Positions 33,371 through 41,889 of a stretch of 64,000 bases of DNA are shown here, piece after piece; position 1 is the first letter of the stretch, and every line of letters begins with the position of its first letter. The notes under the pieces are model-generated. The model did no database searches. It was not told the DNA's origin and saw only the letters and a list, made by a program, of their open reading frames with translations. Origin of the DNA: Streptomyces camelliae (lineage in GTDB: Bacteria > Actinomycetota > Actinomycetes > Streptomycetales > Streptomycetaceae); the NCBI RefSeq assembly GCF_027625935.1, contig NZ_CP115300.1, positions 1,736,001 to 1,800,000 on the forward strand, in the 5' to 3' direction. Position numbers and translations under genes: made by a program.

Positions 33371-33862
33371 CTAGAACAGGGCCGCGCCCCGCTCGAACTC
33401 CAGGAGCCGGCGTTTGCGGTCCAGGCCGCCGCCGTAGCCGGTGAGGTCGCCGCCCGCGCCGATGACACGGTGGCAGGGGACGATGATGCCGATCGGGTTC
33501 TTTCCGTTGGCGAGGCCGACCGCGCGGGAGGCCTTGGGCTTGCCCAGGGCATCGGCGAGTTCGCCGTAGGAGCGGGTCTCGCCGTACGGGATGCGGGTCA
33601 GCTGGTGCCATACGTCGCGCTGGAACGCGGTTCCGTCCAGGCGTAGTTCGAGGGTGAAGTCCGTCAACTCGCCCGCGAAGTAGGCCGAGAGCTGCTCCTC
33701 GGCCTCGGCGAAGGGCGGGTCGGCGGGGCTGCCGGGACTGCCGAAGGACTCCTCCGGCGGGCGGTGGCGCTGGCCCTCCATGTACAGGCCGCACAGCACG
33801 CCGTCGTCGGCGACGAGGGTGAGGGGGCCGTAGGGGCTCGCAATGACCGTGTGCTGTTTCAT
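33371..33862 (-). CDS. ogt: Methylated-DNA--protein-cysteine S-methyltransferase
   Basis: 163-residue suicide DNA repair protein that transfers alkyl groups from O6-alkylguanine to its own cysteine. The acceptor site is IIVPCHRVIGAGGDLTGYGG; the Arg finger/helix-turn-helix region is FQRDVWHQLTRIPYGETRSY. It lies 16 bases downstream of the Ada-AlkA gene on the same strand, so the two form an alkylation-damage operon. ATG 33860-33862. Confidence 0.93.
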   Translation of the reverse strand: MKQHTVIASPYGPLTLVADDGVLCGLYMEGQRHRPPEESFGSPGSPADPPFAEAEEQLSAYFAGELTDFTLELRLDGTAFQRDVWHQLTRIPYGETRSYGELADALGKPKASRAVGLANGKNPIGIIVPCHRVIGAGGDLTGYGGGLDRKRRLLEFERGAALF

Positions 33863-33878
33863 GGCGGGTCGGATGTCC

Positions 33879-35363
33879 TTACACGGGAAGGAAGTTGATC
33901 GGGTGGCTGTCGGTCGCCCACAGATACTGCACCGCGTACGCCCGCCAGGGCCGCCAGGCCTCGGCGCGGGCGGTGAGCGCGGCCGGGGTCGAGGGCAGGC
34001 CCGACTCCCCTGCGGCGCGCCGGATTCCGAGGTCGGTGGGGAGGAAGGCGTCGGGGTCGCCGAGGGCGCGCATCGCGATGACGTCGACCGTCCAGGGCCC
34101 GAAGCCGGGCAGGGCGAGGAGGCGGGCGCGGGCCTCGGGCCAGTCGGACTCGACGCCCAGGTGGAGGGTTCCGTCGGCGAGTCGGCGGACCAGCGTGGTG
34201 AAGGTGGTGCGCCGGGTGCGGGGCATGGCCAGGGTCTCGGGGTCGACGTCGGCGAGGGCCTCGGCGGACGGGAAGAGGTGGGTCAGTCCGCCCTCGGGGT
34301 CGTCCAGGGGTTTGCCGTGCGCGGTGACCAGGCGGGCCGCGTGGGTGCGGGCGGCGGCCGTGGACACCTGCTGGCCGAGGACGGCGCGGACGGCGAACTC
34401 GGCCTCGTCGACCGTACGCGGCACCCGGCGGCCCGGCGCCTTGTCGACCAGCGGCGCGAGGAACGGGTCCGTGCGCAGCTGGTCGTCCACGGCGACCGGG
34501 TCGGCGTCCAGATCGAGCAGCCGCCGGCAGCGGCTGATCGCCACGGTCAGATCGCGCAGGTCGCTCAGGGTGAGCCGGCAGGCGATGTGGTCGGGGCGCG
34601 GGGCGAGGGACACGATCCCGTGGCCGTATGGCAGCCTCAGCGTGCGCCGGTAGGCGCCGTCCCGCCACTCCTCGACGCCGGGTACGGCGGTGGCGGCGAG
34701 GTGGCCGAAGAGGTTGTCGGGGTTGAGCGGGGCGCGGAACGGCAGCCGCAGGGAGAGGGTGCCGGGGGCGGACGCCGGGCCGCTGGTGCGGGGCGCCCTC
34801 GCGCGCAGCTCGCTCGGGGACAGGGCGAAGACCTCGCGGACGGTGCCGTTGAACGTGCGGATGGAGGAGAAACCGGCCGCGAAGGCGATCTCCGCCATGG
34901 GCAGCGCGCTGGTCTCGATCAGCAGCCGCGCGGTCTGGGCGCGCTGGGCGCGGGCGAGCGCGAGGGGACCGGCGCCCAGCTCGGCGAGGAGCTGGCGCTC
35001 GACCTGGCGGGTGCTGTAACCGAGCCGGGCGGCGAGTCCGGGCACGCCCTCGCGGTCCACGACGCCGTCGGCGATCAGCCGCATGGCCCGGGCCACCAGG
35101 TCGGCGCGCTGGTTCCATTCCGGGGAGCCGGGGCTGGTGTCGGGGCGGCAGCGCTTGCAGGCCCGGAAACCGGCCTGCTGGCAGGCGGCCGCGCTCGGGT
35201 AGAACGTCATGTTCTCCGGCTTGGGCGGGACGACGGGGCAGCTGGGCCGGCAGTAGATCCGCGTGGTCAGGACAGCCGTGAAGAACCACCCGTCGAACCG
35301 CGCGTCCTTGGACCGCACGGCACGTACGCAGTGCTCCCGGTCGAGGTGCGTCGCTGTCTGCAT
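33879..35363 (-). CDS. alkA: Ada-AlkA fusion: methylphosphotriester sensor, AraC domain and 3-methyladenine glycosylase
   Basis: 494 residues in three parts. Residues 1-80 are the Ada N-terminal zinc domain with Cys38, Cys42, Cys69 and Cys72 (YCRPSCP and ACKRC) at the same positions as in E. coli Ada, so methyl transfer from phosphotriesters onto Cys38 should work. Residues about 85-190 are an AraC helix-turn-helix. Residues about 205-490 are the AlkA glycosylase: helix-hairpin-helix LLALPGFGPWTVDVIAMRAL and catalytic Asp in FLPTDLGIRRA. It probably senses methylation and activates its own operon with ogt. Confidence 0.93.
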   Translation of the reverse strand: MQTATHLDREHCVRAVRSKDARFDGWFFTAVLTTRIYCRPSCPVVPPKPENMTFYPSAAACQQAGFRACKRCRPDTSPGSPEWNQRADLVARAMRLIADGVVDREGVPGLAARLGYSTRQVERQLLAELGAGPLALARAQRAQTARLLIETSALPMAEIAFAAGFSSIRTFNGTVREVFALSPSELRARAPRTSGPASAPGTLSLRLPFRAPLNPDNLFGHLAATAVPGVEEWRDGAYRRTLRLPYGHGIVSLAPRPDHIACRLTLSDLRDLTVAISRCRRLLDLDADPVAVDDQLRTDPFLAPLVDKAPGRRVPRTVDEAEFAVRAVLGQQVSTAAARTHAARLVTAHGKPLDDPEGGLTHLFPSAEALADVDPETLAMPRTRRTTFTTLVRRLADGTLHLGVESDWPEARARLLALPGFGPWTVDVIAMRALGDPDAFLPTDLGIRRAAGESGLPSTPAALTARAEAWRPWRAYAVQYLWATDSHPINFLPV

Positions 35364-35494
35364 GCCTCAAGGATCGACCAGGCCGACCGGCATGCGCTGG
35401 CGGAAATCCGACAGCAGCGTGCGGGGGCCTGCGGGGCTGTTGCAGCCCGCAGCCCAGCGTTACGACCCCGCGCGGCACGGCACGGTGCGGTGCG

Positions 35495-35863
35495 CAGGAC
35501 GGCGAGGGCGTCGTCGTAGGGGCCCTCGGGGCGGGCGGGGCCGCCGCCGACGACGAAGACGTTCTCCGCCGTGCCGTCCGCGGCCAGGGCGGACAGGAAC
35601 TCCTCCAGGGCGGCGCGGGAGGGCAGGCGGCGGGCGGAGATGTGCGGCACGGGGACGAAGCCGAGCCGCTTGACCGCGCGGGCGGCCGCCAGCCGCATGC
35701 CGAGGTCCTCCCCGGCGAGGAAGGTGATGTTGATCCGGGTGCCCCGCGGGATGCTGTCGCACGCCTCCTGGAGCCGGTGCACGTCCTTGCCGGTCATCTC
35801 CAGCGAGAAGTCCTCCGGCAGGGCCTCACCGACCACCGGGACGGTGGTGCGAGCGGGGGTCAT
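35495..35863 (-). pseudogene. 3'-truncated methylenetetrahydrofolate reductase-like gene
   Basis: ATG at 35861-35863 opens about 120 residues of clear MTHFR-like sequence (FSLEMTGKDVHRLQEACD, TRINITFLAGEDLGMRLAAA, GFVPVPHISARRL, ENVFVVGGG, PYDDALAVLRT). Coding then degenerates, and the frame runs into the ada-alkA promoter and start, antisense-like in composition. The remaining half or more of the TIM barrel, including most of the FAD site, is missing. It looks like a gene cut off by a deletion that brought alkA next to it. The upstream tandem repeat ending in AGGAGCACG gives it a ribosome binding site. Confidence 0.75.
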
Positions 35864-35926
35864 CGTGCTCCTCGTGCTCCTCGTGCTCCTCGTGCTCCTC
35901 GTGCTCCTCGTGCTCCTCGTACGCCT
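35864..35926 (-). repeat. Tandem 9-bp repeat (AGGAGCACG)n forming a multi-Shine-Dalgarno leader
   Basis: Six perfect copies of AGGAGCACG (read leftward; 35864-35917) plus one degenerate copy (35918-35926) directly abut the ATG of the truncated MTHFR-like gene. Every unit contains an AGGAG Shine-Dalgarno core; the last unit sits 4 bases from the ATG. Confidence 0.9.
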
Positions 35927-36099
35927 GTGGCCCTGACCTCGGGCGATGGTGTCACGGCGGGGACGGGGAGCCTGGGGCGGGGCGGCGATGTCGGGCGTTG
36001 TCAGTGGTGTCTGCTCTACTCGGGTGTGCTGGCGGAAGAGCAACCGCGGGGCCGGGGAGCCGGAGAAGAGCCGGCGTGGCCGAGACGACTGGGGGGCCG

Positions 36100-36594
36100 A
36101 TGGGCGTGCTGACCGATTACTTCCGTGCGGCGGACGCCGCCTCGGTCGTGAAGGTGCTGGAGCGTACGGACGGCGGTTCGCCTGTCCTCCCCCGGCCGGG
36201 CGTCTTCGACGGGGTCGAGGCCAAGCGCCTGGATCCGGTCCTCGTCCTGGGAGAGCTGATCGCCGCGATCCGCGAGGTTCCCTGGTCGGTGGACATCGTC
36301 TCGGAGACATGTGTGTGGCCGGCCACCCCGGCTCCGGGCCCGGACGGACCGGCGAGCGACGACGATCCCTGGGCGACCGGGCCGTGGGTGACCGAGCTCG
36401 GCACCGGCGTCCGGGACATCCTCGCGGCCGTGCCCGACGCGGAGGTGCCCGCCGCGGTAGCGCGGTGGGTCGAGTGCGAGGAGCTGCGCGGAACCGAGGC
36501 CGAGGACATACGGCCGCTGGCCGAGGAACTGATCCAGCTCGCCCGGCGGGCCCACGAGGCCGAGGAGCGGCTGTACTGCTGGATGTGCTTGTGA
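36100..36594 (+). CDS. Hypothetical protein, mostly helical, acidic
   Basis: 164 residues starting MGVLTDYFRAADAASVVKVL; no family recognised with confidence. It is acidic, with Trp residues in the middle (DPWATGPWVTELG) and a C-terminal helix ending YCWMCL, with cysteines at EEC and CWMC. The start with the MGVLTDYFRA block is preferred over an upstream in-frame ATG at 35998 because codon bias begins here. It stands alone between the truncated MTHFR-like gene and the MarR gene. DUF1877-like immunity/regulatory proteins have a similar opening, but that is a guess. Confidence 0.7.
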   Translation: MGVLTDYFRAADAASVVKVLERTDGGSPVLPRPGVFDGVEAKRLDPVLVLGELIAAIREVPWSVDIVSETCVWPATPAPGPDGPASDDDPWATGPWVTELGTGVRDILAAVPDAEVPAAVARWVECEELRGTEAEDIRPLAEELIQLARRAHEAEERLYCWMCL

Positions 36595-36740
36595 GCCGAT
36601 GAGCCTGTGGGTCTGTGGGCCGGGGCAGCTACGGCCCCGCCACGACAGCCGCAGCGCTCACTGGGAGGCTGCGGCCCCTCGCGGCCGTACTGCCGGGCAG
36701 GCTTCCCCGGCCACCGCCGGGGCCCGGGTGTCCCGGGCGG

Positions 36741-37322
36741 TCACGGCGCCGGGTTCAGTGGATCGTCGACCACGCCCGCCACGCGGCCCGCCTCGGCGGC
36801 CGGGGCGAGGGCGGGGTCGAGGCCGGCGGCGGCGGTCGTGAGGGCGGTGAGGGCCGGGACCAGACCGGCGCGCTGGGCCGCGGGCAGGCGCTCGACCAGG
36901 GAGCGGATCTCCGCGCGGCGGTGGCTCAGCACCCGGTCCACCAGTTCCTCGCCGGCCGGGGTCAGCCGCAGGACGACCTCGCGGCGGTTGTCCGGGTTGA
37001 CCCGCCGGTCGGTGAGGCCGAGGCCCTCCAGGCGCTCGGCCATGCGCAGGGCGGTGGACGGGGTGACGCCCAGGGTCGCCGCCATCTCCGCCAGTTTGAT
37101 CGGGCCGCACGTGTGCAGGGCGACCAGGGAGCGCAGCTGGGGCAGGGTCAGCGGCACGTCGACGGAGGCGAGGGCGCGGGCGGAGAGGGCGACGATCAGC
37201 CGGGAGGCCGCCATCACGGCGACGGTGACCTCCTCCGCCTCCCGATCCAGCGCGTCCTGCTCGTCCTGCGCGGGACGCCCCTCGACCGGGGTCTGCCGCG
37301 GGCCGTGGTGTTGCTGGGGCAT
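36741..37322 (-). CDS. MarR-family transcriptional regulator
   Basis: 193-residue winged-helix regulator. LTLPQLRSLVAL, then KLAEMAATLGVTPSTALRMA (recognition helix) and the wing DRRVNPDNRREVVLRLTPAG are textbook MarR. ATG at 37320-37322 follows GAGGAGTCC; an upstream ATG (MVTMGDV, near 37377) is a weaker alternative. It is divergent from the ClC gene and a perfect dyad at 37384-37398 lies in the shared promoter region, so autoregulation and control of the channel are likely. Confidence 0.9.
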   Translation of the reverse strand: MPQQHHGPRQTPVEGRPAQDEQDALDREAEEVTVAVMAASRLIVALSARALASVDVPLTLPQLRSLVALHTCGPIKLAEMAATLGVTPSTALRMAERLEGLGLTDRRVNPDNRREVVLRLTPAGEELVDRVLSHRRAEIRSLVERLPAAQRAGLVPALTALTTAAAGLDPALAPAAEAGRVAGVVDDPLNPAP

Positions 37323-37680
37323 GGACTCCTCGTCCTTCTGTCGTTGTCCACGATCCGGACATCGGACGTCACCCATGGTGACCATTGCAGAATGCAATGA
37401 TAAGCTCCGGTCAGCCGGACCGAGCGGGCGCGACGGAGCCGGTACCGAAGGTGATGACGATGAGATCCGAGCCGATCCACGAAGCGTATTCCTACGTGAA
37501 CACCTGCCATGTGGGCGGCGGACACCGGTAACGAGTCCCTCGGCGGCCTCATCCCCGCCTCTTCCAAGGCCTCTTCCCCGCCTTCTCCCACGGGCAGCGT
37601 CGCCCGTGCCCTCCTGCTGCCCCGACCGCCCCGCCTCGCCCACTGCCAGCCCCTGCCATCCACCGCGACCCGGAGCCGCC
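37323..37680. promoter_or_regulatory. Divergent marR-clc intergenic region with a MarR operator
   Basis: Contains the perfect inverted repeat ATTGCA-GAA-TGCAAT (37384-37398), overlapping a TATCAT -10 (complement of 37396-37401) for the leftward marR gene. The remaining 280 bases towards clc show only low-bias sequence with no recognisable element. Confidence 0.6.
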
Positions 37681-39507
37681 ATGTCCTCCTCCGCCGCACG
37701 CCATCGACCCGCCCTGAAGATCCCTCACCTGGGCGACTTCCACGTCCCCCCGCGCGTCGTGCTGATCACGGCGCTGGCCATCCCCGTGGGCGCCGCCGCC
37801 GCGCTGGTGGCGGCCGGGCTGCTGAAGCTGATCGCGCTGATCACCAACCTCTGCTTCCACGGCCGCCTCGGTTTCGGCACCGCGGTGCCCGCGGACACCC
37901 CGCACCGCTGGCTGCTGGCTGTGATGCCCGTGGTGGGCGGTCTGGTCATCGGGCTCATGGCCCGCTACGGCTCGGAGAAGATACGCGGCCACGGCATGCC
38001 GGAGGCGATCGAGTCGATCCTCGTGGGCGGCAGCCGGGTGCAGCCGCGCGTCGCCGTGCTGAAGCCCACGTCGGCCGCCGTGTCCATCGGCACCGGCGGG
38101 CCGTTCGGCGCCGAGGGCCCGATCATCATGACCGGCGGAGCCGTCGGTTCCCTGCTGGCCCAGTTCCTCAAGGTCACCACCGACGAGCGCAAGGCGCTGC
38201 TGGTGGCCGGTTCCGCCGCCGGCATGGCCGCGACCTTCAACGCCCCGCTCGCCTCCATCCTGCTCGCGGTCGAGTTGCTGCTCTTCGAGTGGCGGCCCCG
38301 CTCCTACCTGCCCGTCGCCGTCGCCGCCGTGACCGCCACCCTGGTACGCGGACCCCTGCTCGGCACCCGCCCGCTGTTCGCCGGCGCGCACGTGCCCGAC
38401 CACATCGGCCTGCCCGCCTACGGCCTGTGCGTGATCGCCGGGATCATGGCCGGACTGCTCGCCCTGGGCGCCACCGCCCTCGTCTACTTCTCCGAGGACC
38501 TGTTCGCCAAGCTGCGCGTCCACTGGATGTGGTGGCCGGCGATCGGCGGCGCGATCATCGGCCTGGGCGGGCTCGTGGAGCCGCGCGCCCTGGGGGTCGG
38601 GTACGACGTCATCGGAGCGCTGCTGACGGGGCATGCCGGGACCGGGCTGATCGTCGGTGTCCTCGTGGTGAAGACCCTGATCTGGGGGCTGTCGCTGGGC
38701 TCGGGCACCTCCGGTGGCGTGCTCGCGCCGATGTTCATGGTCGGCGGCGCGCTGGGCGCGGCCGAGGCGCTGGTCTTCCCGCACGTCAGCCCCGGCTTCT
38801 GGGCCCTGGTCTCGCTGGCCGGGGTACTCGGCGGCGTCATGCGCTCCCCGCTCACCGGCATCGTCTTCTGCCTGGAGCTCACCCACGAGATCAATGCCCT
38901 GATCCCGATGGTGATCACCGCGTCGGCCGCCTATCTGCTGTCGGTGGTGCTGCTGAAGCGCTCGGTGCTCACCGAGAAGCTGGCCCGGCGCGGTATGCAC
39001 TTGACCCGCGAGTACTCCGTGGACCCGCTGGAGGTGCACCTCGTACGGCAGTTGGAGACGCCCGTCGGGGTCACCTTCGCCGCCGCCCGCCCCGCCGGCG
39101 AGGTCACCGCCCTGCTGCGCGCCGCGCACGAGGCGGGCGATCCGGAGGGGCTGCTGGCCCAGCGGCTGTATCCGGTGCTGGACACCGACGGCGAACTGGC
39201 CGGGGTCGTCACGCGCGGCGCGCTGGTCCACGCCGACCCGGCCGACGCCACGCCGCTCGGCGAGCTGGCCCGGCCGGCGGTCACCGCGCACCCCGACGAG
39301 ACGCTGCGCGCGCTCGCCAACCGCATGGCCGAGCACGAGGTGACCCGGCTGCTGGTGATCACCCGCGAGCCACGTCCCCGCCTGGAGGGCATCGTCAGCC
39401 TGCGCCACCTGCTGACGGCCCGCCGCATCGACCTGCACGAGGAGCACCACGCGGAACGCGTCCTCACCCTGCGCACCCGGCGCCAGCCGGCACCGGCGAC
39501 GAGCTGA
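37681..39507 (+). CDS. ClC-family chloride channel/transporter with C-terminal CBS domains
   Basis: 608-residue membrane protein. The ClC selectivity motifs are GTGGPFGAEGPIIMTGG (GxEGP with the gating glutamate), LGSGTSGGVLAPMFMVGG and GVLGGVMRSPLTG. The first motif reads G-T-G-G-P rather than GSGIP, so anion preference may not be chloride. After about 11 helices, residues about 470-600 form a CBS pair (LYPVLDTDGELAGVVTRGAL and MAEHEVTRLLVITRE) that could bind adenine nucleotides. Start ATG 37681. It probably responds to the divergent MarR protein. Confidence 0.9.
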   Translation: MSSSAARHRPALKIPHLGDFHVPPRVVLITALAIPVGAAAALVAAGLLKLIALITNLCFHGRLGFGTAVPADTPHRWLLAVMPVVGGLVIGLMARYGSEKIRGHGMPEAIESILVGGSRVQPRVAVLKPTSAAVSIGTGGPFGAEGPIIMTGGAVGSLLAQFLKVTTDERKALLVAGSAAGMAATFNAPLASILLAVELLLFEWRPRSYLPVAVAAVTATLVRGPLLGTRPLFAGAHVPDHIGLPAYGLCVIAGIMAGLLALGATALVYFSEDLFAKLRVHWMWWPAIGGAIIGLGGLVEPRALGVGYDVIGALLTGHAGTGLIVGVLVVKTLIWGLSLGSGTSGGVLAPMFMVGGALGAAEALVFPHVSPGFWALVSLAGVLGGVMRSPLTGIVFCLELTHEINALIPMVITASAAYLLSVVLLKRSVLTEKLARRGMHLTREYSVDPLEVHLVRQLETPVGVTFAAARPAGEVTALLRAAHEAGDPEGLLAQRLYPVLDTDGELAGVVTRGALVHADPADATPLGELARPAVTAHPDETLRALANRMAEHEVTRLLVITREPRPRLEGIVSLRHLLTARRIDLHEEHHAERVLTLRTRRQPAPATS

Positions 39508-39539
39508 TCCGGCCGCGGGCGGAACGGTCGGCGGGGGGG

Positions 39540-39750
39540 CAGAGCCGTCGGCCGGAGCGAGGCACCCCACCGGGGCGGGGTCATCGGCCGGGACAGCGCC
39601 ATCGGCCGGGACAGGACCGCCCGCCCGGACGAGACACCCCACCGGAACGGAGGCGCCCGCCGGGACAGGGGCGTCCGCCGGGACAGGGCCATCGGCCAGG
39701 GCTGGGGCGTAGGCCAGGAGGCAAGGCCGCCCGCCGGGGCAAGGGCGGCG
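39540..39750. repeat. Imperfect GC-rich repeats between clc and the conservon
   Basis: The 250-base gap holds several copies of CATCGGCCGGGACAG (39582, 39600) and the related CGCCGGGACAGGG (39657, 39674), plus two ACCCCACCGG blocks (39564, 39638). No gene is visible. It looks like slippage-generated sequence. Confidence 0.6.
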
Positions 39751-39756
39751 GTGTGC

Positions 39757-40533
39757 TCAGCGGCGGGGCCGGGTGAGCTGGGCGGTGAGGAGGTGGGCGT
39801 CGAGCAGGCCGACGTCGGCGGTGCGGGCCGCGCGCGCGTATCCGGCCAGCATGCGCTTGGTGAGCGTGACCGCTTCCGCCGGGCGGCGCACCAGCGGCCG
39901 TACCCAGGCGTCGATGACCGTGTCCAGCTCCTCGCGCGGCACGGCCTTGTGCAGCAGGCCGAGCCGGTGCGCGGTGGCCGCGTCGAACGTGTCGCAGGTG
40001 AGCATGAGTTCACGGATCCGTGCCGCGCCCGCCTCGGCGATCAGCCGGCCCATGGCGCCGCCCCAGGCGGGCGGCAGGCCGATGCCGATCTCGGGCATGC
40101 GGAAGCGGCAGTCGTCCGCCCCGGCGCGCAGGTCGCAGTAGGAGGCGAGGGCGAGTCCGGCGCCGATGACCTTGCCGTGCAGCCGCGCGATGGTGACGGC
40201 ATGGGTGTTCTCCAGTGCCTCGCACACCCGGTGGGCCTTGTCGGCGATGCGGCGCAGGGCGGCGCCGGTGGGGTCGCCGGCCAGGGCCGCCTGGTACTCG
40301 GTGCGGTCCGCGCCGAGGCAGAAGTCCTCTCCGTCCGCCGTCAGGAGCAGAACCCGGACGTCCGGGCGTTCGTGCAGTCCGTCGAGGAGGGCGAGGAGTT
40401 CGTCCAGGGCGGCGACCGTGAGTGTGCTGTCCTCCGCGGTCGCGCCGAGCCGGACCGTCACGACGGGGCCGGCCGAGTCGGTGCGCAGCGCGGTGGCGGG
40501 CAGGGGCTCGAAGAGGCTGGTGGTCTCGGTCAT
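39757..40533 (-). CDS. Enoyl-CoA hydratase/isomerase family protein
   Basis: 258-residue crotonase-fold protein. RVLLLTADGEDFCLGADRTE and RLHGKVIGAGLALASYCDLR carry the two oxyanion-hole strands; RFRMPEIGIGLPPAWGG follows. One of the usual catalytic glutamates (PEIGIG) is present. ATG at 40531-40533 overlaps the P450 stop as ATGA, so it belongs to the conservon transcript. Crotonase genes at the end of conservon operons are seen in other Streptomyces as far as I recall; the substrate is unknown. Confidence 0.88.
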   Translation of the reverse strand: MTETTSLFEPLPATALRTDSAGPVVTVRLGATAEDSTLTVAALDELLALLDGLHERPDVRVLLLTADGEDFCLGADRTEYQAALAGDPTGAALRRIADKAHRVCEALENTHAVTIARLHGKVIGAGLALASYCDLRAGADDCRFRMPEIGIGLPPAWGGAMGRLIAEAGAARIRELMLTCDTFDAATAHRLGLLHKAVPREELDTVIDAWVRPLVRRPAEAVTLTKRMLAGYARAARTADVGLLDAHLLTAQLTRPRR

Positions 40534-41795
40534 GACAGGGCGACATCCAGGTCGAGCAGACGACGGAAGGCCACGCGCGGGGCCCAGGTCGGCCGTCGTA
40601 CGAGGGTGAGACGCGGGAAGCGCATGACCAGCTGGCGGAGGAGGGTCTGGGCCTCCAGGCGGGCCAAGGGCGCGCCGAGGCAGTAGTGGATGCCACCGCT
40701 GAAGGCGAGGTGGGCCGGTTTGCGGTGCAGGTTGAACAGCTCGGGGTCCTCGTGCCTGGCCGGGTCGCGGTGGGCGGCGCCGACCAGGAGGTGGACCATC
40801 TCGCCCTCGCGCACCTCGACGTCGCCGAGGACGCCGTCGCAGGAGGCGACACGGCTGATCACATGGGTGGGCGGGTCGTAGCGCAACGTTTCTTCGACGG
40901 CGGCGGGAACCAGGTCGGGCTGGACCAGCAGCCGGTACCACTGCCGGGGGTGTTCCAGGAGCAGCAGGGTCATGGTGGACAGCAGCGTGGAGGTGGTCTC
41001 CAGGGCGGCCAGCAGCACGAACAGGGCGAGGAAGTAGACGGCTTCGTCGGCCTTGTCACGGTCGGGCTCCATGGTGTCCCAGACCTCGATCCAGCGGGAG
41101 ACCGGGTCGTCGCCCGGCGCCGCACGGCGTGCGCGGACCACGTCCATGAAATACGTGCGCAGTTCCGCGGTGGCCGCGTCGGAGAGCGCCAACTGGGAGG
41201 CGGAGGGGAGGAGTTCCTGGGTGAAGACCTGGTCGTGGGTCAGCTCGCGCAGCCGCGGGAAGTCGGCGGTGGGCAGCCCGAGCCAGTGCCCGATGGTGGC
41301 GACCGGCAGTTCCTCGCTCACCAGCTCGTTGAAGTCGGCGGTCTCGCCGTCGCGCAGCCGCTCCGCCAGGGCGTCGAGTAAACGGCCGGTGAACCGGCCC
41401 ACGGGGTCCCGCAGTTGTTCCAGGGAGCCGCGGTCGAACATGCCGGCCGAGCGGCGCACCCAGGTGTGCTCCGGGGGGTTGAGCGCGGGCAGGGTCCGGC
41501 TCATCTCCCGCGAGGAGGGCGCCGTCCAGCGGGTGCCGTCGCCCTGCCGCTCGCGCCAGCCGCTGTCCGGCTCCAGCCACTCCCGGCTGCGCAGCACCTG
41601 GTCACAGACGTCGAAGCCGGTGACGAGGTGCCCGCCCCAGGGTGCGGCGGCCACCTCGCCCCGCGAGCGCAGCTCGGCGTAGATCGGGAACGGGTTGGCC
41701 TGGCCCTTCGCCGTCCGCAGACGGGAGAAGAGCGAGACGGCGAAGCGTCTGTCGGCTGGCGAGGTTCCGGCTGGCGAGGTTATCGCAGTCTCCAC
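40530..41795 (-). CDS. Cytochrome P450 (conservon-associated), TTA codon at Leu139
   Basis: 421-residue class I bacterial P450. Heme loop FSGGIHYCLGAPLARLE, K-helix ExxR as ETLR in VEETLRYDPPTHV, and I-helix AALETTSTLLS (Ala replaces the usual Gly) are present, so it should be catalytically competent. Codon 139 is TTA (41379-41381), implying bldA control. A 15-base tandem duplication at the 5' end gives the N-terminal repeat TSPAG/TSPAD. It lies 94 bases after the first P450 and is coupled to the hydratase by ATGA. Substrate and redox partner are unknown. Confidence 0.93.
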   Translation of the reverse strand: METAITSPAGTSPADRRFAVSLFSRLRTAKGQANPFPIYAELRSRGEVAAAPWGGHLVTGFDVCDQVLRSREWLEPDSGWRERQGDGTRWTAPSSREMSRTLPALNPPEHTWVRRSAGMFDRGSLEQLRDPVGRFTGRLLDALAERLRDGETADFNELVSEELPVATIGHWLGLPTADFPRLRELTHDQVFTQELLPSASQLALSDAATAELRTYFMDVVRARRAAPGDDPVSRWIEVWDTMEPDRDKADEAVYFLALFVLLAALETTSTLLSTMTLLLLEHPRQWYRLLVQPDLVPAAVEETLRYDPPTHVISRVASCDGVLGDVEVREGEMVHLLVGAAHRDPARHEDPELFNLHRKPAHLAFSGGIHYCLGAPLARLEAQTLLRQLVMRFPRLTLVRRPTWAPRVAFRRLLDLDVALS

Positions 41796-41889
41796 GACGG
41801 CCCTTTCTTGATCTAGGCATCAGCCGCCATGCATACCCTCCGCTTGACGCGTACATACAAGCTTGACGATTGAACGAGAGTTGCCTTCG

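Noticed and set aside
35864..35926. Repeat as coding sequence for an Arg-Ser-Thr repeat protein
   Set aside because: The frame only continues upstream as low-bias sequence; the natural reading is a leader ending in AGGAG before the ATG.
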